Shown here piece by piece: positions 33,720 through 44,719 of a stretch of DNA of 64,000 nucleotides; positions within the stretch are counted from its first letter, which is position 1, and the number at the start of each line of letters is the position of its first letter. The stretch is taken from contig JADLZK010008794.1 in assembly GCA_015847255.1 (NCBI GenBank), forward strand, positions 124,001 to 188,000, given 5' to 3'. Below the pieces are notes generated by a model. That model had not been told where the DNA came from. It searched no databases and saw nothing but the letters and a program-made list of their open reading frames with translations. The position numbers and the translations under genes are program-made. The stretch is from Hyparrhenia diplandra. Its lineage: Eukaryota > Streptophyta > Magnoliopsida > Poales > Poaceae.

Positions 33720-35402
33720 AATGGGCTCAACATCTTTTCTATTCAGCTGTGGCTTCATATTGTCTTACTTTTGACCCTAGCTTCCAAGTTGATCCTAAGG
33801 TATAAACTTCTATTTAAATCTTTGTATTGTACCACAACCAATGCCTTATAAAGAATGTCAGTAGGATCTCATTGAGAGGACACCACCAACAAGCAACAGG
33901 AGCAATAGAGCTATTGGGTATAACATTTGGTGTCCAAACCCAAGGCTAGGTTGGAGTGCTCCATCTTTGAAGAGAATCATGAAGCAACCAGCTCTTATTG
34001 TGCAATCTTTATCTACTCCAAAATGCAAGAGATCTGGTACTTCAAAGAGCACAACCAAGAAGGCCAAAATCATACCTCAACCAACTCCTCAGGTAATCAA
34101 TCCATTCTTTTCTTATAATCACCATGTTAATCATTCAGATGGTACCCAGGATATTTCATCTTCGGCTATCGCTACTGAAACGGCCGATGAGAGTCCTTTG
34201 AGATCATTAGCCGATGCTGCAAATGAAGTAAGTCTTTAAATTCTCTTTCTTGTGACAGAACTACCCGCTTTACTGACTTTTGTCAATAGGCTGAAACCAA
34301 CAGCAGTAGTTCTGAAGAAAGCTCTCAGCAGGCTTTAGGTCAAGAAGGTAACAACTTATCCAATTAGTTCTTCTAACAATTCTATGACTTTATTCAAGTA
34401 CCTGTTAACCATCTTGTTTATCAGATCATGAACAACCAACCATAATCATAGAAGAACAAGATATAGACCAAGATAGCCCCAAGGATTTGCTCTAGGTACA
34501 TAAAATTTAGCTGATGATCTCATAAACTTCTGTCCTATCCATCTTTACTTATTCGATTCCTCAATTTCAGAAAGTCATCAAACTGTAGATACATCGGTTG
34601 CTTCTTTTTCTTCTCCAGGCTTAAAAAAAAAGGTACAGGGGAATAACCATGATTAATATTGTAACCTTTTTCATATACTTAACCTTCTTCTAAAATGCAA
34701 GCTCAAGGCTCTTCCTCAACAGACATCTCTTTTGATATTAAAGGATATATTGAGAAAGAAGTCAGCTCTGCCGACAAAAATGCTGCAGAACCAAGTTTGC
34801 CTGAATCAACCAAAGATCGGCTACGAGCATTGGTGACACATTTGGATGTCAATACAGCCGATCTGGTGCATGATGCAGGATCCATTCGAGATATTTTCAA
34901 CTCCATCAAGAATGGCCTGCCTTCAAACATCCGGGAAGCACTTCAACCTGCTGCGTTTATCGAATGCCATGAGCAAAAATTCCTTGGAGCCATGGAAAGG
35001 CTTGCTGCCCGTGAAGCCAAAAAGATTCTGCCCATCCAAGAGAATCAGTATAAACAGGATTTGGTGGAGTCTAGGGATCTATTAGACAAGTTAAAAAGTG
35101 CTCCTGAACAGATCAACAAAAAGCTTGAAGATCTCAAGACTGAAAAAGATCAGCTCTTAGCCAGATTGAAAGAGGTTGAAAGCTCCATTAAGGGAGAAGA
35201 AGACAATCTGGCTAGAGTTCCCATAGCAGTAAGCGAACAGAAGGCTATCATGGCTGCCAGATGTGCCGAGCTTAAAGATATCCGTGCCAAGAAGAAGCTG
35301 CCTATCCCAGGAACAAGTGAAGAAGACAATCGGCAAATTGCTGAGATCAATGCTATTCGCCATAATGCTCTGAATGTAATCAAATCCATTTTGAACTTGT
35401 AA
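33720..35402 (+). pseudogene. Plant mobile domain gene of element E, 3' part
   Basis: Continues exon 2 after element D (AQHLFYSAVASYCLTFDPSF) to a donor at 33799/33800 (AAG|GTATAA). Five further short exons can be placed by GT...AG borders: about 33855-34091, 34138-34225, 34290-34348, 34426-34497 and 34570-34630. The last starts at about 34697 and ends with TAA 35400-35402. The last exon is an intact 230-residue coiled-coil segment (SRDLLDKLKSAPEQINKKLE, LKDIRAKKKLPIPG). The intermediate exons are Lys/Ser- and Glu-rich. The gene thus had about eight exons: mobile domain, basic linker, acidic linker, coiled coil. It could be a captured host gene or a long-standing accessory gene of this Tat group. 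Confidence 0.7.
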
Positions 35403-35855
35403 TCCTGGATGTACAACTTGCAAACTCTAAATCTTCAATCTGAATCTTGTATAGACAACCTTTAATTACTTAGTATTACTCAGCTTCTGTCGTCCCTTTT
35501 GCAAAATCAAATGTCTCGGCTTAATCGCCAAAACACTGCTCCCACCAGATCGACAAAGTTTCGTAATTTAGCCGATCCGGATCTCTTCAGAAAACCATTC
35601 GGGCCCGAGTAAAAATTTGAAACCATAGTTAATAAACTCTGACATTGGCCATGGCAACTGTTCACCTTCATCTTGATTCCGCTGCTTACCAATTAAACGC
35701 GCCCACGTCGCCCCTGAAACATCATGTCTTTCTGGCTATAAATCTGAGCCAAGGCTGGCTGAAAACACACATTGCCATTGCCATCGCCACAGTCGGTTGC
35801 TTCTTGCCCCAAATCCACTTCTCACTCCTCCTCAAAAACTTCCACATCCGCCATG
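35403..35855. other. Spacer between the two E antisense genes
   Basis: Non-coding; probably the 3' UTR of the first gene and the promoter/leader of the second. I see no clear TATA box; CTATAAATCTGAG at 35738 is one weak candidate. Confidence 0.4.
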
Positions 35856-36726
35856 GCAGATCATCATGCAAAGCGCTCGGCGAAGGCCGTCAGAGGAGGT
35901 GGACCAGCCTTCTCACCATGTAAGATGAACTTTTTGTGAAGAAAAGCCTACTTCCTTCTTGGTCCATGTTCTTGACTTCCTTTCTGTGTGCAGGGTGATT
36001 TCTCACACCAACCAGGGATTCACCACCGCTGCAGCAGGCGCAGCAGGGCCAGTAGGCTCCTGCGGTTCAAGCTCCTCCAGCTTCGAAGCGGAGGGGATGG
36101 ATGCCAAGTTCAACGGTGACGACGCCTGGAACTTTCTTCCTGGTTGGAGAACACCAAGGACTTGTACTCTACGGAGTGCAAGAAAACCACACGGCTGGAG
36201 GACGCCCTCAATGTGGGGCAGGCTACCCTGAACACCCCCGATGCCGTGACTCAGGCTGCCAGAGCGCAGCTGGCGGAGTTCAACGCCAAGGTTGTCAGTA
36301 AGTTCCGTTCAAACTTCATTCAATTGTCATCAACCTTTTGGTGCATCCATCTAAATTTTCTTGTATCCTACTTGAAGAGTTGATGCAGCAGCTTGAAGCC
36401 TTGAGGTCCGCCATCGCCGCTGCTACCGCCACCATGAACGCCCACGGCGACACAGAGATCGAGGCATCGAGCGCCTCTATAACATCGAGGCACGCATTCA
36501 GGAAGTGGCCCTCCATGGCGTTCATGCGGGCGCTGCCCATGCCTTGGCTGCCGCTCAATCTCAGAGTAGAGCAGATCTCCATAGCAGCCTCTCCCGCGAC
36601 TTCATTTAGGAGCGAAACTATGAGGGTTACAACAAGTTGGTGGAGGACTTCGCTGGCCTCAGTAGCACGGTAGCAGAGGCAACCCTGGCCGAGGATGTTG
36701 TCAATAAACTCTTCCTCAGCCCTTAG
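35856..36726 (+). pseudogene. Second spliced antisense gene of element E (coiled coil)
   Basis: Starts at about 35853 (MADHHAKRSAKAVRGGGPAF). An intron runs from about 35921 (GTAAGA) to an AG near 35994. A coiled-coil exon follows (LENTKDLYSTECKKTTRLED, QAARAQLAEFNAKVV), then an intron at about 36299-36378 and a final exon with LMQQLEALRSAIAAA and ERNYEGYNKLVEDFAGL, ending at the TAG 36724-36726. Frame breaks lie near 36040, 36460 and 36606. The organisation resembles the C-terminal exons of the D and I antisense genes. Confidence 0.6.
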
Positions 36727-37054
36727 TTTGTAACTAGGGTTCAAACTCTATCTGTTAATATATCTGTGCTTGAATCCAAATTGCTCTTGTGATGTTTTAT
36801 GTTTTTGCACTAAAGGCGATGCATATCACATCGGCCCTTGCCTCGAGTCGAAGCTTGATTTGATTTTTTTTTATTTTTTCTGCTGAAGGCGATATGCATG
36901 GTATCGGCTATTAGAGCCTGATGCCTGCAACAATTGGCTATAATGAATCCATCCAAATACTTGAAAAATATTCCTTAAAACTTGCCACCAATCACTCTGA
37001 AAAACTTTTCTCCTTTCAACGTTTCATAGATGTAAGCACATGACGATCAATCTG
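36727..37054. other. Degenerate 3' end of the E pol remnant
   Basis: Between the second antisense gene (+) and the pol N-terminus (-). GATATGCATGGTATCGGC-like sequence; no recognisable RT motifs on either strand. RT, RNase H and integrase would be expected here in an autonomous element and are absent. Confidence 0.5.
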
Positions 37055-37411
37055 TCAAGGCTCTTCCCAACTTGATGACCATTCTTCATGCTTGCTATCT
37101 TTGGCCCCAAACGGCAAGATGACTTTCCAAATCAAATCCTCTTCGTAGAATTTAAATAATTGATATTCAAACTTGATTGGCAGCCGATGTTCCACAACTG
37201 ATCGGCTAAGTCTGGGTATCTCATAATATTCCCAAGCAAAACAATCCCTATGTTCTTTCAACAAATTTATCAATTCTTGTCTATACTCAGGATCCAACTT
37301 AGCACTGATATACATCGGCCTAGTTTTATCACCAGATCCAATATCAACTACTTCCAATTCATCGTCCGACGTCCCCAATTTGCCTTCAGTATCATCAATT
37401 GGAGAATCCAC
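37055..37411 (-). pseudogene. pol: N-terminal pol remnant of element E
   Basis: Reads MYISAKLDPEYRQELINLLK and HRDCFAWEYYEIPRLSRSVV, then EHRLPIKFEYQLFKFYEEDL, the standard entry into Tat reverse transcriptase. The match is lost before any RT catalytic motif. The element therefore has gag-pro and a stub of pol only. Confidence 0.75.
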
Positions 37412-38291
37412 TAAAATAAACTCTTAGAGCCAATTGCTTGTATCAGCTGTTGATTGTCATCATAGACATTGATGATGCCTTCTTCCCAAGTCTTGCCAAA
37501 AAAGCACTCCGTACCTTCAAAACCCCATTCAGCTGGTATTGCAATGCTAACAGATGAATCAGTCTGAACCAGCTCAATGGCATCTCCTATCCACCGAATA
37601 ATACATTTATGCATAGTGGATGGTATGCAGCAATTGGCATGAGTCCAATCACAACCAATGAGTAAACTGTATGCACCCTTAGCATCAATCACAAAGAAAG
37701 TAGTCAATAGAGTCTTACTCACAATTGTCAACTCAACATTTACCGCCCCCTGGTAGTGGATGTGTTCCCACTAAAATCCCGAAGCTCCATGTCTATCTTC
37801 AGCAAATATTTAGGTCCTTTTTCAAGCTTTTGGAATGTAGTATAGGGCATCAGGTTAATAGCTGCTCCTCCATCGACTAGCATCTTGGTCACTGGCTTCC
37901 CATCAATAAAACCCTTGAGGTACAAAGCTTTCAAGTGCAAATGTTTTTCTGGTTTGCCAAAAATAGTACTTTCTGCTTAGAAAACCAACTGAGCAATGGG
38001 CTCCTCTTCATCATCCATAGATTCATCATATTGGTACCCAGGAGCTCTAAATTTTGCTAGTAGCATAAAGATTGCATTAATATTAGCCGATGGAATACCT
38101 TTATCAGTTGTTTGCTTGGCTCGCCAGATCTGAGGTCTTCTCTTCTCTTCTTCCAATTCTTGGTTCCTCAAGCGTTGAACCCTCCTCTTTTGGCTTTTGG
38201 TTAGTCCTCCTGGACACCGCTGACCATCCTGCCAAATATACTCTTCTTCTTCATGATCGACTAAATCTTGGTTAACAACCCAGCCAATCAT
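37412..38291 (-). pseudogene. Protease region of element E
   Basis: Minus strand: MIGWVVNQDLVDHEEEEYIW and LRAKFRAPGYQYDES-like linker, then the retropepsin with KMLVDGGAAINLMPYTTF (catalytic Asp kept) near 37850-37890, followed by a frame-broken second half containing YSLVVIGLMPIAAY. Frameshifts and stops at 37977, 37740 and nearby. A 42-bp tandem duplication (38292-38375) lies just upstream. Confidence 0.75.
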
Positions 38292-38375
38292 GAACAGTTT
38301 CTCTTTTTATACGCAGATCCATGTCTTGTGGATGAACAATTTCTCTTTTTATACACAGATCCATGTCTTGTGAAT
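38292..38375. repeat. 42-bp tandem duplication
   Basis: Units 38292-38333 and 38334-38375, each containing TTTCTCTTTTTATAC.CAGA, with three or four differences. Confidence 0.8.
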
Positions 38376-38629
38376 GATCAAGACGTTCATACACAGATCG
38401 GCGGTTGGTCTTAGATTGCCTATACTCCTAATATTGATCACTGCATTCAGGGCAGTTGTTCCGAGTAGGCAATTTCAAACCTTCGCTCCAACAGTGCCTA
38501 AAGAAAGGGCAATTCAATGTGCTTCATTTTGCTCCTTCTTAGCCTTTCTTCCTCACAGCGATGCCTAAAATTCTCTTCTCTAACCATCTTTGATGATCTT
38601 TCTCTTGCTAACACTGCCATTTATTCAAC

Positions 38630-39247
38630 TAGAGGAATTCCCCGTAGCGTTGCCGCAAAGGGTACGATGGAGGAATATAAATGAGATTTCTATATATATA
38701 ACTTTATTTGTATATGATTGATGAAAATAAAAGACACAACCACAGTGCATGCTAAAAAGAATGAACCTTTGCTTTTTATAAAGCACTTGCGTTAGCGAGT
38801 ATGAAGGAGAATTCTATGAGTTACAATATTACTATCACCCTCCTATTCTTTTTCTTTCTTCTTTTTTTTCCTTTTTTTCCTTTTCTATTTTTTTTTTTTC
38901 TCTATACCAACGGGTCCCATTTATTATTTTATCAAAATATATACATGTGAGATCTTGTTTTAGAGGATTTATTAAAATGAATTTAATGGTGTAATCAGAA
39001 TTTGATTTATTTTTTTGGTTCATGAGTTATAACCTTTTTTATGCCCATAGACATGTGGGGCATGTTGATGACGTGGCGCAAGGAAGGGTTAGTGGGCTGG
39101 TGAGGTGGCATGCTAGTGGGTTGTTAGTGGGATGGTGAGGTGGCGTGCTTGCATGTCAAGAGAACTCCCCTAATGGGTCTTGTCTTTATAGGGGTTATAG
39201 ATAAAATCCATGAAGTTGGCGACAACGCATAGCACTAGCCTTTGAAG
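38630..39247. mobile_element. Possible MITE-like insertion in E gag-pro
   Basis: 618 bp of AT-rich, non-coding DNA interrupts gag-pro between its protease and knuckle regions. It is flanked by the 7-bp direct repeat ATTCAAC (38623-38629 and 39248-39254). The left end holds GTAGCGTTGCC and the right end, reverse-complemented, holds TATGCGTTGTCGCC, a loose inverted similarity. No transposase ORF. Family not assigned. Confidence 0.4.
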
Positions 39248-39254
39248 ATTCAAC

Positions 39255-41126
39255 CTGCTTAGATCAGCTATTTTGCTGATTGCATCTCATCTTGAATTCA
39301 CGATATTCTTCAGCTGTCATCTGCAACTCATGATCAATTGCTCCAGCTTCTTTAGCTCTGTCTGACGTGAGAACCTTGGTCTTTCCTTTTGGCCATGAGA
39401 TAGCAGCCATATTCTGAGGGAAAGGATGATTGTCTATTTCCATTGTTTTCTTATCTTTTCATGACCAATCCTCCCTTGTTCAATGGCTCTCTGAATATAT
39501 TCTTGGAAGATTCTGCACTCATTGGTATGATGAGTATTAGTGCCATGATATTTACAGTATCTCCTCTTTTTAACCTCCTCGGCCAAAGGCATCTTATGAC
39601 CTACCGTCAATCTGATATGTCCCTTTTAAGTAGCATGTCAAAGATTTTATCGGCCTTAGACACATCGAAATCATATTTGCCATTATCATCAGTCTTGACC
39701 TTTGCCCATGTAAAAAGTTATGAATTCTTCCATGTCCATTCTACAGCAGCAACTTCTTCATCTTGTTCTTCATCAGATTACCCATAATAACTATCGATTT
39801 CAACATTTCCAGTCTTCTGAAATTTACTGTTGCGTGAAGTAGACAATCTGATCTGGGCTTCAATACTGGCTATATAATTAGCCAACATTCCAAGATTCTG
39901 ATATTCTGTTCTAGATACCTTTTCTCTGAGCACTGGTTGTAGGCCACAGATTGCAATGCTAACCAACTCTTCATCAGATAAGGTTAAAGAATAGCATTGG
40001 CTCCTAACTTCTCTGAACCTCTGAAGATAATGGCCTCCTGACATTGCTTCCTTGTCGTACTTCCATCTGATCTGCAAGCTTCTTTTCTACTATGCCAGAA
40101 TAGAAATAACAATGGAACTTATTCTCCAAATCTTCCCAACTCTCAATGGAATCATATGGTAAGGATGAAAATCAGGAAAAAGCAGCTCCAGATAGGGACA
40201 AAGGAAATAACCACATTTTAAGTGCTGATTCAACAGAAGCTTCTCCCAACCGAATATGATATCGACTAATATGTTCCATGGTTGATATTGAATCTATCCT
40301 AGTGAACTTGGTGAAATCTGGAATTTTATAGCACGCTGGAAGCATTACTTGATCATACTACTCTGGATAAGGCTTCCTATATGAGACTCCTATGTTCTTT
40401 GGTTTTAAGCCGAACTGACGTTGCATCATATCAGTCACTCGGCTCATCAACTGATCTACTTGAACACCATGTTGGTTGGCCTGTCGATTTGGGACACCTT
40501 GAGCACCAACATTCTGTCCACCCTGGTATCCTGGATGAGGTGCAGCATTCCAGGTGTTAAATTCAGAGACATAATGATAACCTGGAGGAACTCCACCACT
40601 GGCACCCTCCTTTATATGGTATAGCATCGGTATCTCTGATCAATCTTTGAAAGGAAGGAGCAACTTTTGAAGCCGATGGAGGTGTATTATGCCCCCTTGG
40701 TTATTTATCATCTGCTGTTGCATTGAATGCTACATATTTTGAGTAGCACCTCCAGATTGACTAGTGCCTCCATCTTGGCCAGAACCACCAGCTTGCCCAC
40801 TATTTGCTGCTTGACTTTTAGTCTGCTTGTTGCCTGTCATCTGATTAAAGTAAGCTGGTCCTGTCTAGTTGACTGGAGCTCCATACATGGCCTCTTTCAT
40901 CACATTTGTCAATGATCTTGTGAACACTTCATTGTGATTGGTTAGAGTTTTCGCCATGGCCCTACTAATTGTTTCGGCCATAGCTACACGCTCAGCAGCA
41001 TCATTGGGATCCCTCTGTCCATCGAGAATTGTTCTTAGAAGCATAAGCTTCTGGATCACCCTTTGGTCATGATTCTTGGTAAATGACAACAAGCACTTAT
41101 CTTGATATTACTGAACTGATTGGGTC
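39255..41126 (-). pseudogene. gag: gag of element E (part), interrupted by two insertions
   Basis: Minus strand. LMLLRTILDGQRDPNDAAER opens the segment, followed by a Gln/Gly-rich stretch (QTKSQAANSGQAGGSGQDGG), then the gag core (SWEDLENKFHCYFYSG, GGHYLQRFREVRSQCYSL, LREKVSRTEYQNLGMLANYI) and a CHHC-type knuckle CKYHGTNTHHTNEC near 39520-39560. Stops and frame changes are frequent. The N-terminus lies at 42950-43010, beyond insertion K (VNVGSSHIINVTMDELPNDL). Confidence 0.8.
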
Positions 41127-41142
41127 ACAAGTGCTTTCAAGT

Positions 41143-42933
41143 TTTTTTTTTTTTTTTTTTTTGAAAGCTAATTCGGGGGGGAGAGCTTCCCCACCTACAT
41201 GTTTCAAAAAAAGTCTCGTTTTTAGGGAACGGGAGGAAACCCTGTCGTCCGGTTAATTCTGGAAAACCGGACTAAAACCATAGAAAGCACACCCACGAAA
41301 AACAAAAAAGACAGAAAGAAAAATACAACACCAGAACACACGAACTCTACAACGATGCCTCCAGGGAGGTGGATGACGTAAAGGCGCCACCATCGTCGGC
41401 CAAGCAGACACCAGTGCTTGGCAAGGCTTTCGCCCGAGCCATTGTGCTAAGGAGTTGAGCGGGGTGGTGAAGGCAGGAGCAGCAGGTTCTTCAATGACGC
41501 CTTCAAGAAGGAGACTACCGTCAGCGCCCGAGTGATCCGGGCTACGCCGCCTAGAACCTGTGGAAGAGGCGACATCGGGCTGCTGTCCGGATGAGGACGC
41601 CACGCCTGCCGCCACCACTTGCCGGCCGCGCGGCACACGCCGCGGAGCCGCGCGGACTCGCCCGCGACGACGGAGGTGCGCACCGACAACGTCGGGCGCC
41701 GCCACACGCCGCGGAGCCGCCGGTCTCGCCCGCGACGACGGGAGGCGCGCGACCGATAGCGCCCGGCGCCGCCACACTCGTGGAGCCGCTGACTTCGCCG
41801 CGACGGCGGGAGGCACGCACCGACAGCGTCGGCCCGCCGCCACACGCCGCGAGCCGCCGGTCTCGCCCGCGGCGACGCGGAGGCGTGCACCGTGCGCGCC
41901 GGTCGGGCGCCACACATCGCGGAGCCGCGCGGACTCGCCGCCGGCGACGGAGGGGCGGCGCGCACCGACAGCGTCGGTCGCCGCCACATCGCTGAGCCGC
42001 GCCGACTCGCCGCGACGACGAGGGAGGCGCGCGACCGACAGCGCTGGTTGCTCGCGACAGCGTACGCCCTTGGGACAGCTGCACAAACGATGGAGCAGCG
42101 GCGATTTTGCGGCGTCCACGGCCAAGAGATCGCCGGAGAGTGGTTCCGCGATGAAGGAACCGAGCTCATCGACACCTCCGGGAAGGGAAATGACAACAAT
42201 TGCCATTGTCGATGGCACGGAACAGCATCCGGGCAAGGGTTTTCACCCTAGGTCCCATACGAACCACGCGCCGCTGCCGAGGCGCCACCGGCCGCCGCAC
42301 GGATCTTCGTCCACACGGGTAGGTGCAGACCGAGCTGGGCCTCCAACCCACGGCCGCCCCAGGGGCAGGGGCCAGCCCCAACCGCTTTGGTGGGCCAAGG
42401 GCTAACGGGGGACGAAGGGGGTTGGAGCCATACCTGGCCCCATGGAGCCCGGATCCGGTTGTTGACCGTCGCGGCTTGGAGGAGGGGACGTCGCCGGGCG
42501 ATGGCTGGCCGTTGGCTTCCGATGCACCTCGGAAAGGCCTCCCCATCCTCAAGTACCGGCGCCGCTGGACCCACCGCATGGGCGGCGCGGCGCCGCAGCC
42601 GGCACCGGCCGCAACTCCTCCCCACCGCGTCGTCTTGTTGCCACGGCGGGCGGATCCGGCGGGGGAACACCGGATCCGAGGGGCAGCGTGCGGGGATCCG
42701 CCCGCCTCCGGGATTCGCCGACCAAGAAGACCGACCTTGAGAGCACATGGGGGGAGGGGGGGGTGGGAAGGAGGGAGGGAGGAGGGGAACGAGGCCCGGC
42801 CGCCGCCGTCCTTGCTCTCTGCCGTATTGCCGGCGTTAAGCTCTGGCGGCGGGGGATGGGGGGCGTGGTGCTAGGGTTGGAGGCCGGCTACGGCGGCCAT
42901 CATTCTAAACTTGGCTAATGGATTTTGCCTCGT
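41143..42933 (-). mobile_element. Insertion K: LINE-type retroposon without ORFs
   Basis: 1,791 bp flanked by a perfect 16-bp duplication ACAAGTGCTTTCAAGT (41127-41142 and 42934-42949). A T-run of about 20 starts at 41143, that is, a poly(A) tail on the minus strand. The minus-strand 3' end resembles plant LINE 3' UTRs (GGTTTTAGTCCGGTTTTCC). Most of the body is extremely GC-rich and contains a tandem array (41624-42051). There is no endonuclease or RT, so it must have been mobilised in trans. Confidence 0.75.
41624..42051. repeat. GC-rich minisatellite inside insertion K
   Basis: Six units of about 70 bp, starting near 41624, 41698, 41768, 41836, 41907 and 41980, each a variant of GCCGCCACACGCCGCGGAGC followed by CTCGCCCGCGACGACG and GCGCACCGACAGCGTCGG. 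The long ORFs across it in several frames reflect the lack of A/T. Confidence 0.85.
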
Positions 42934-43010
42934 ACAAGTGCTTTCAAGTCATTAGGCAATTCATCCATAGTGACATTGATGATGTGGCTACTGCCCACGT
43001 TGACGATTGT

Positions 43011-43029
43011 GGTCCCACCAGGCGTGCCA
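43011..43029 (-). other. Primer-binding site of element E
   Basis: Minus strand TGGCACGCCTGGTGGGACC, a PBS form common in grass Tat elements, five bases from the LTR end; gag starts shortly after. Confidence 0.7.
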
Positions 43030-43946
43030 AAAAGTGTGTTGGCGCAAAAATGTGGTTCTCGTGCACAACACACTTGGAGGCCTCGCGGGAACCGTGTTGA
43101 AGCAGAAGAGCTTGCAGATTCCCTGAACCTCGGACACCGGCTGGATTGGATCCAGAAGTTTTAGGCGTGCCAGTCAATTTGACCCTGCAATTGACAAGGA
43201 AAGAAATCATCAATAACACAAGGCAGAACTTGTTGGTTTTGTTGCCAGATAGTTACAAATATACGGCCAAATAGCTAATGATAAAGGCCTTTCACTAAAG
43301 AGTCAACGCCTATGTTTGATGATAAGAAAATAGTAAAGAATAAGCTAAAATGGCTATTTTAATATGTATGCAATGTATAAAGCCTTTAGCCGATCTAGGT
43401 AGTCGATAAGAGCAGGATAGGTAGCACACGTGCGTAAATCCAGATAGATCTATACATGCATGCATAAAAGTGAAAGCATAACCGTATCAGCTATTTAGCC
43501 GATACAGGGTCCATGAAGCACGAACGAGCTAACTTGCAGGAAAATCTAAGATCAAAGAAAACATGGTTTAGTATTAGAATAACACCAAATTAAGTCTAAA
43601 TCAACCCTAAATCTTCCTGTGATAAATAAGCATCTTGAACACACAACATGTAACGATCAAAATTGAAAGGAATTAGCCGATGTAAGCAGGAAATCAATCA
43701 TCATGGCAACAATAAGCATTGATCATGAAAGACGATTGAATTCAATAAGATTTAAGGCCAAACCTATCAATCTTAACCAGGCAAAAGACATTGTTATAAT
43801 AAATAAATCATTAAAAGAATGACCAATATTGGTAATTTAATGAATCTACCAGGATGCCAAGCCTAATAGAGCCGATAACTGGCCTTTGCTCGACTTTTAG
43901 CCTAGTCTGAGCTCAAGTCGACTAATTCTTGTTTAGGTTAAACCTG

Positions 43947-44322
43947 TTCCACCGAATGACACCAAGTTTAACTTAATACTTCAACATCCATCGGATGACG
44001 TTGAGCTTAAACAAGAATCGGTGTTCCCAAACCTAGATTGATCTAGAAGCAAACAAAAGACCGAATAACTAATCCCCGCTCAGGTTAGATCTGCATCTAC
44101 TGGATGATACTCGATCTAACTTAATACTCGACGTCCACCAAATGATGCCAAGCTTAAGTGTGAATTCGTGTCTTGACCCAACAAGATGGTCGTGATCTAC
44201 CAAGCCCTGCGTCCACTAGATGACACTCGAAACAAGATAGAAATATAATTGGCTTGTGTCCATCGGATGACACTCAGCCGTGATGGTACTTACAACAAGT
44301 CTGCGTCCACCGAATGACAACC
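43947..44322. repeat. Seven dispersed copies of an 18-20 nt motif in the E LTR
   Basis: Variants of CGTCCACCGAATGACACCA at 43947, 43985, 44093, 44132, 44209, 44257 and 44303, spaced 38 to 108 bp, all in one orientation and all just upstream (in element sense, downstream) of the TATA box. Confidence 0.8.
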
Positions 44323-44434
44323 AGCTCATCGAAGAACTCGCAGAAATCTACTCTACTCCTACTCCTAAGGGTTTGGCATGAAGCCGGTTTGTTTGTTGAA
44401 TGATTGGATGTCTATTACAATTGCCGGGGTTCAC

Positions 44435-44443
44435 TATTTATAC
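44435..44443 (-). promoter_or_regulatory. TATA box of the E LTR
   Basis: Minus strand TATAAATAG within GGGTATAAATAGTGAACC. Confidence 0.65.
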
Positions 44444-44719
44444 CCAGGGCTTATTACATGAGTTTGACTGGAATACGACTTATTACAAGTCCTTCCTAAT
44501 TCAGATGATAACTTGGACTCCAATCCTTTCCTTTCTGTGAAGTCCATGATGTGTCCTCAGCTCTTTCCTTCGTATCAACACAAATGACCAATTTCTACTG
44601 AGGTCATTCAACTCAGTTGATACCATTCCAAATAGCCGATTCGGAACAAATCAGCTATTTCTATATCTTTTCTCTACAGATCCGTAGGCAAAGTCCGTTA
44701 CCAAATTTTGGTGTCTACA

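Larger units (their letters stand above)
43035..44719 (-). repeat. 5' LTR of element E
   Basis: 1,685 bp. On the minus strand it runs TGTAGACACCAAAATTTGG ... CCAACACA. Minus-strand TATA TATAAATAG is at 44435-44443. It contains seven copies of an 18-20 nt motif (43947-44322). The matching 3' LTR is not in the window; it would have been left of 5790, where A abuts. Confidence 0.8.

Noticed and set aside
41253..42874. Long Arg/Pro/Ala-rich ORFs on both strands
   Set aside because: They overlap in several frames across the GC-rich minisatellite of insertion K; lack of stops follows from base composition.
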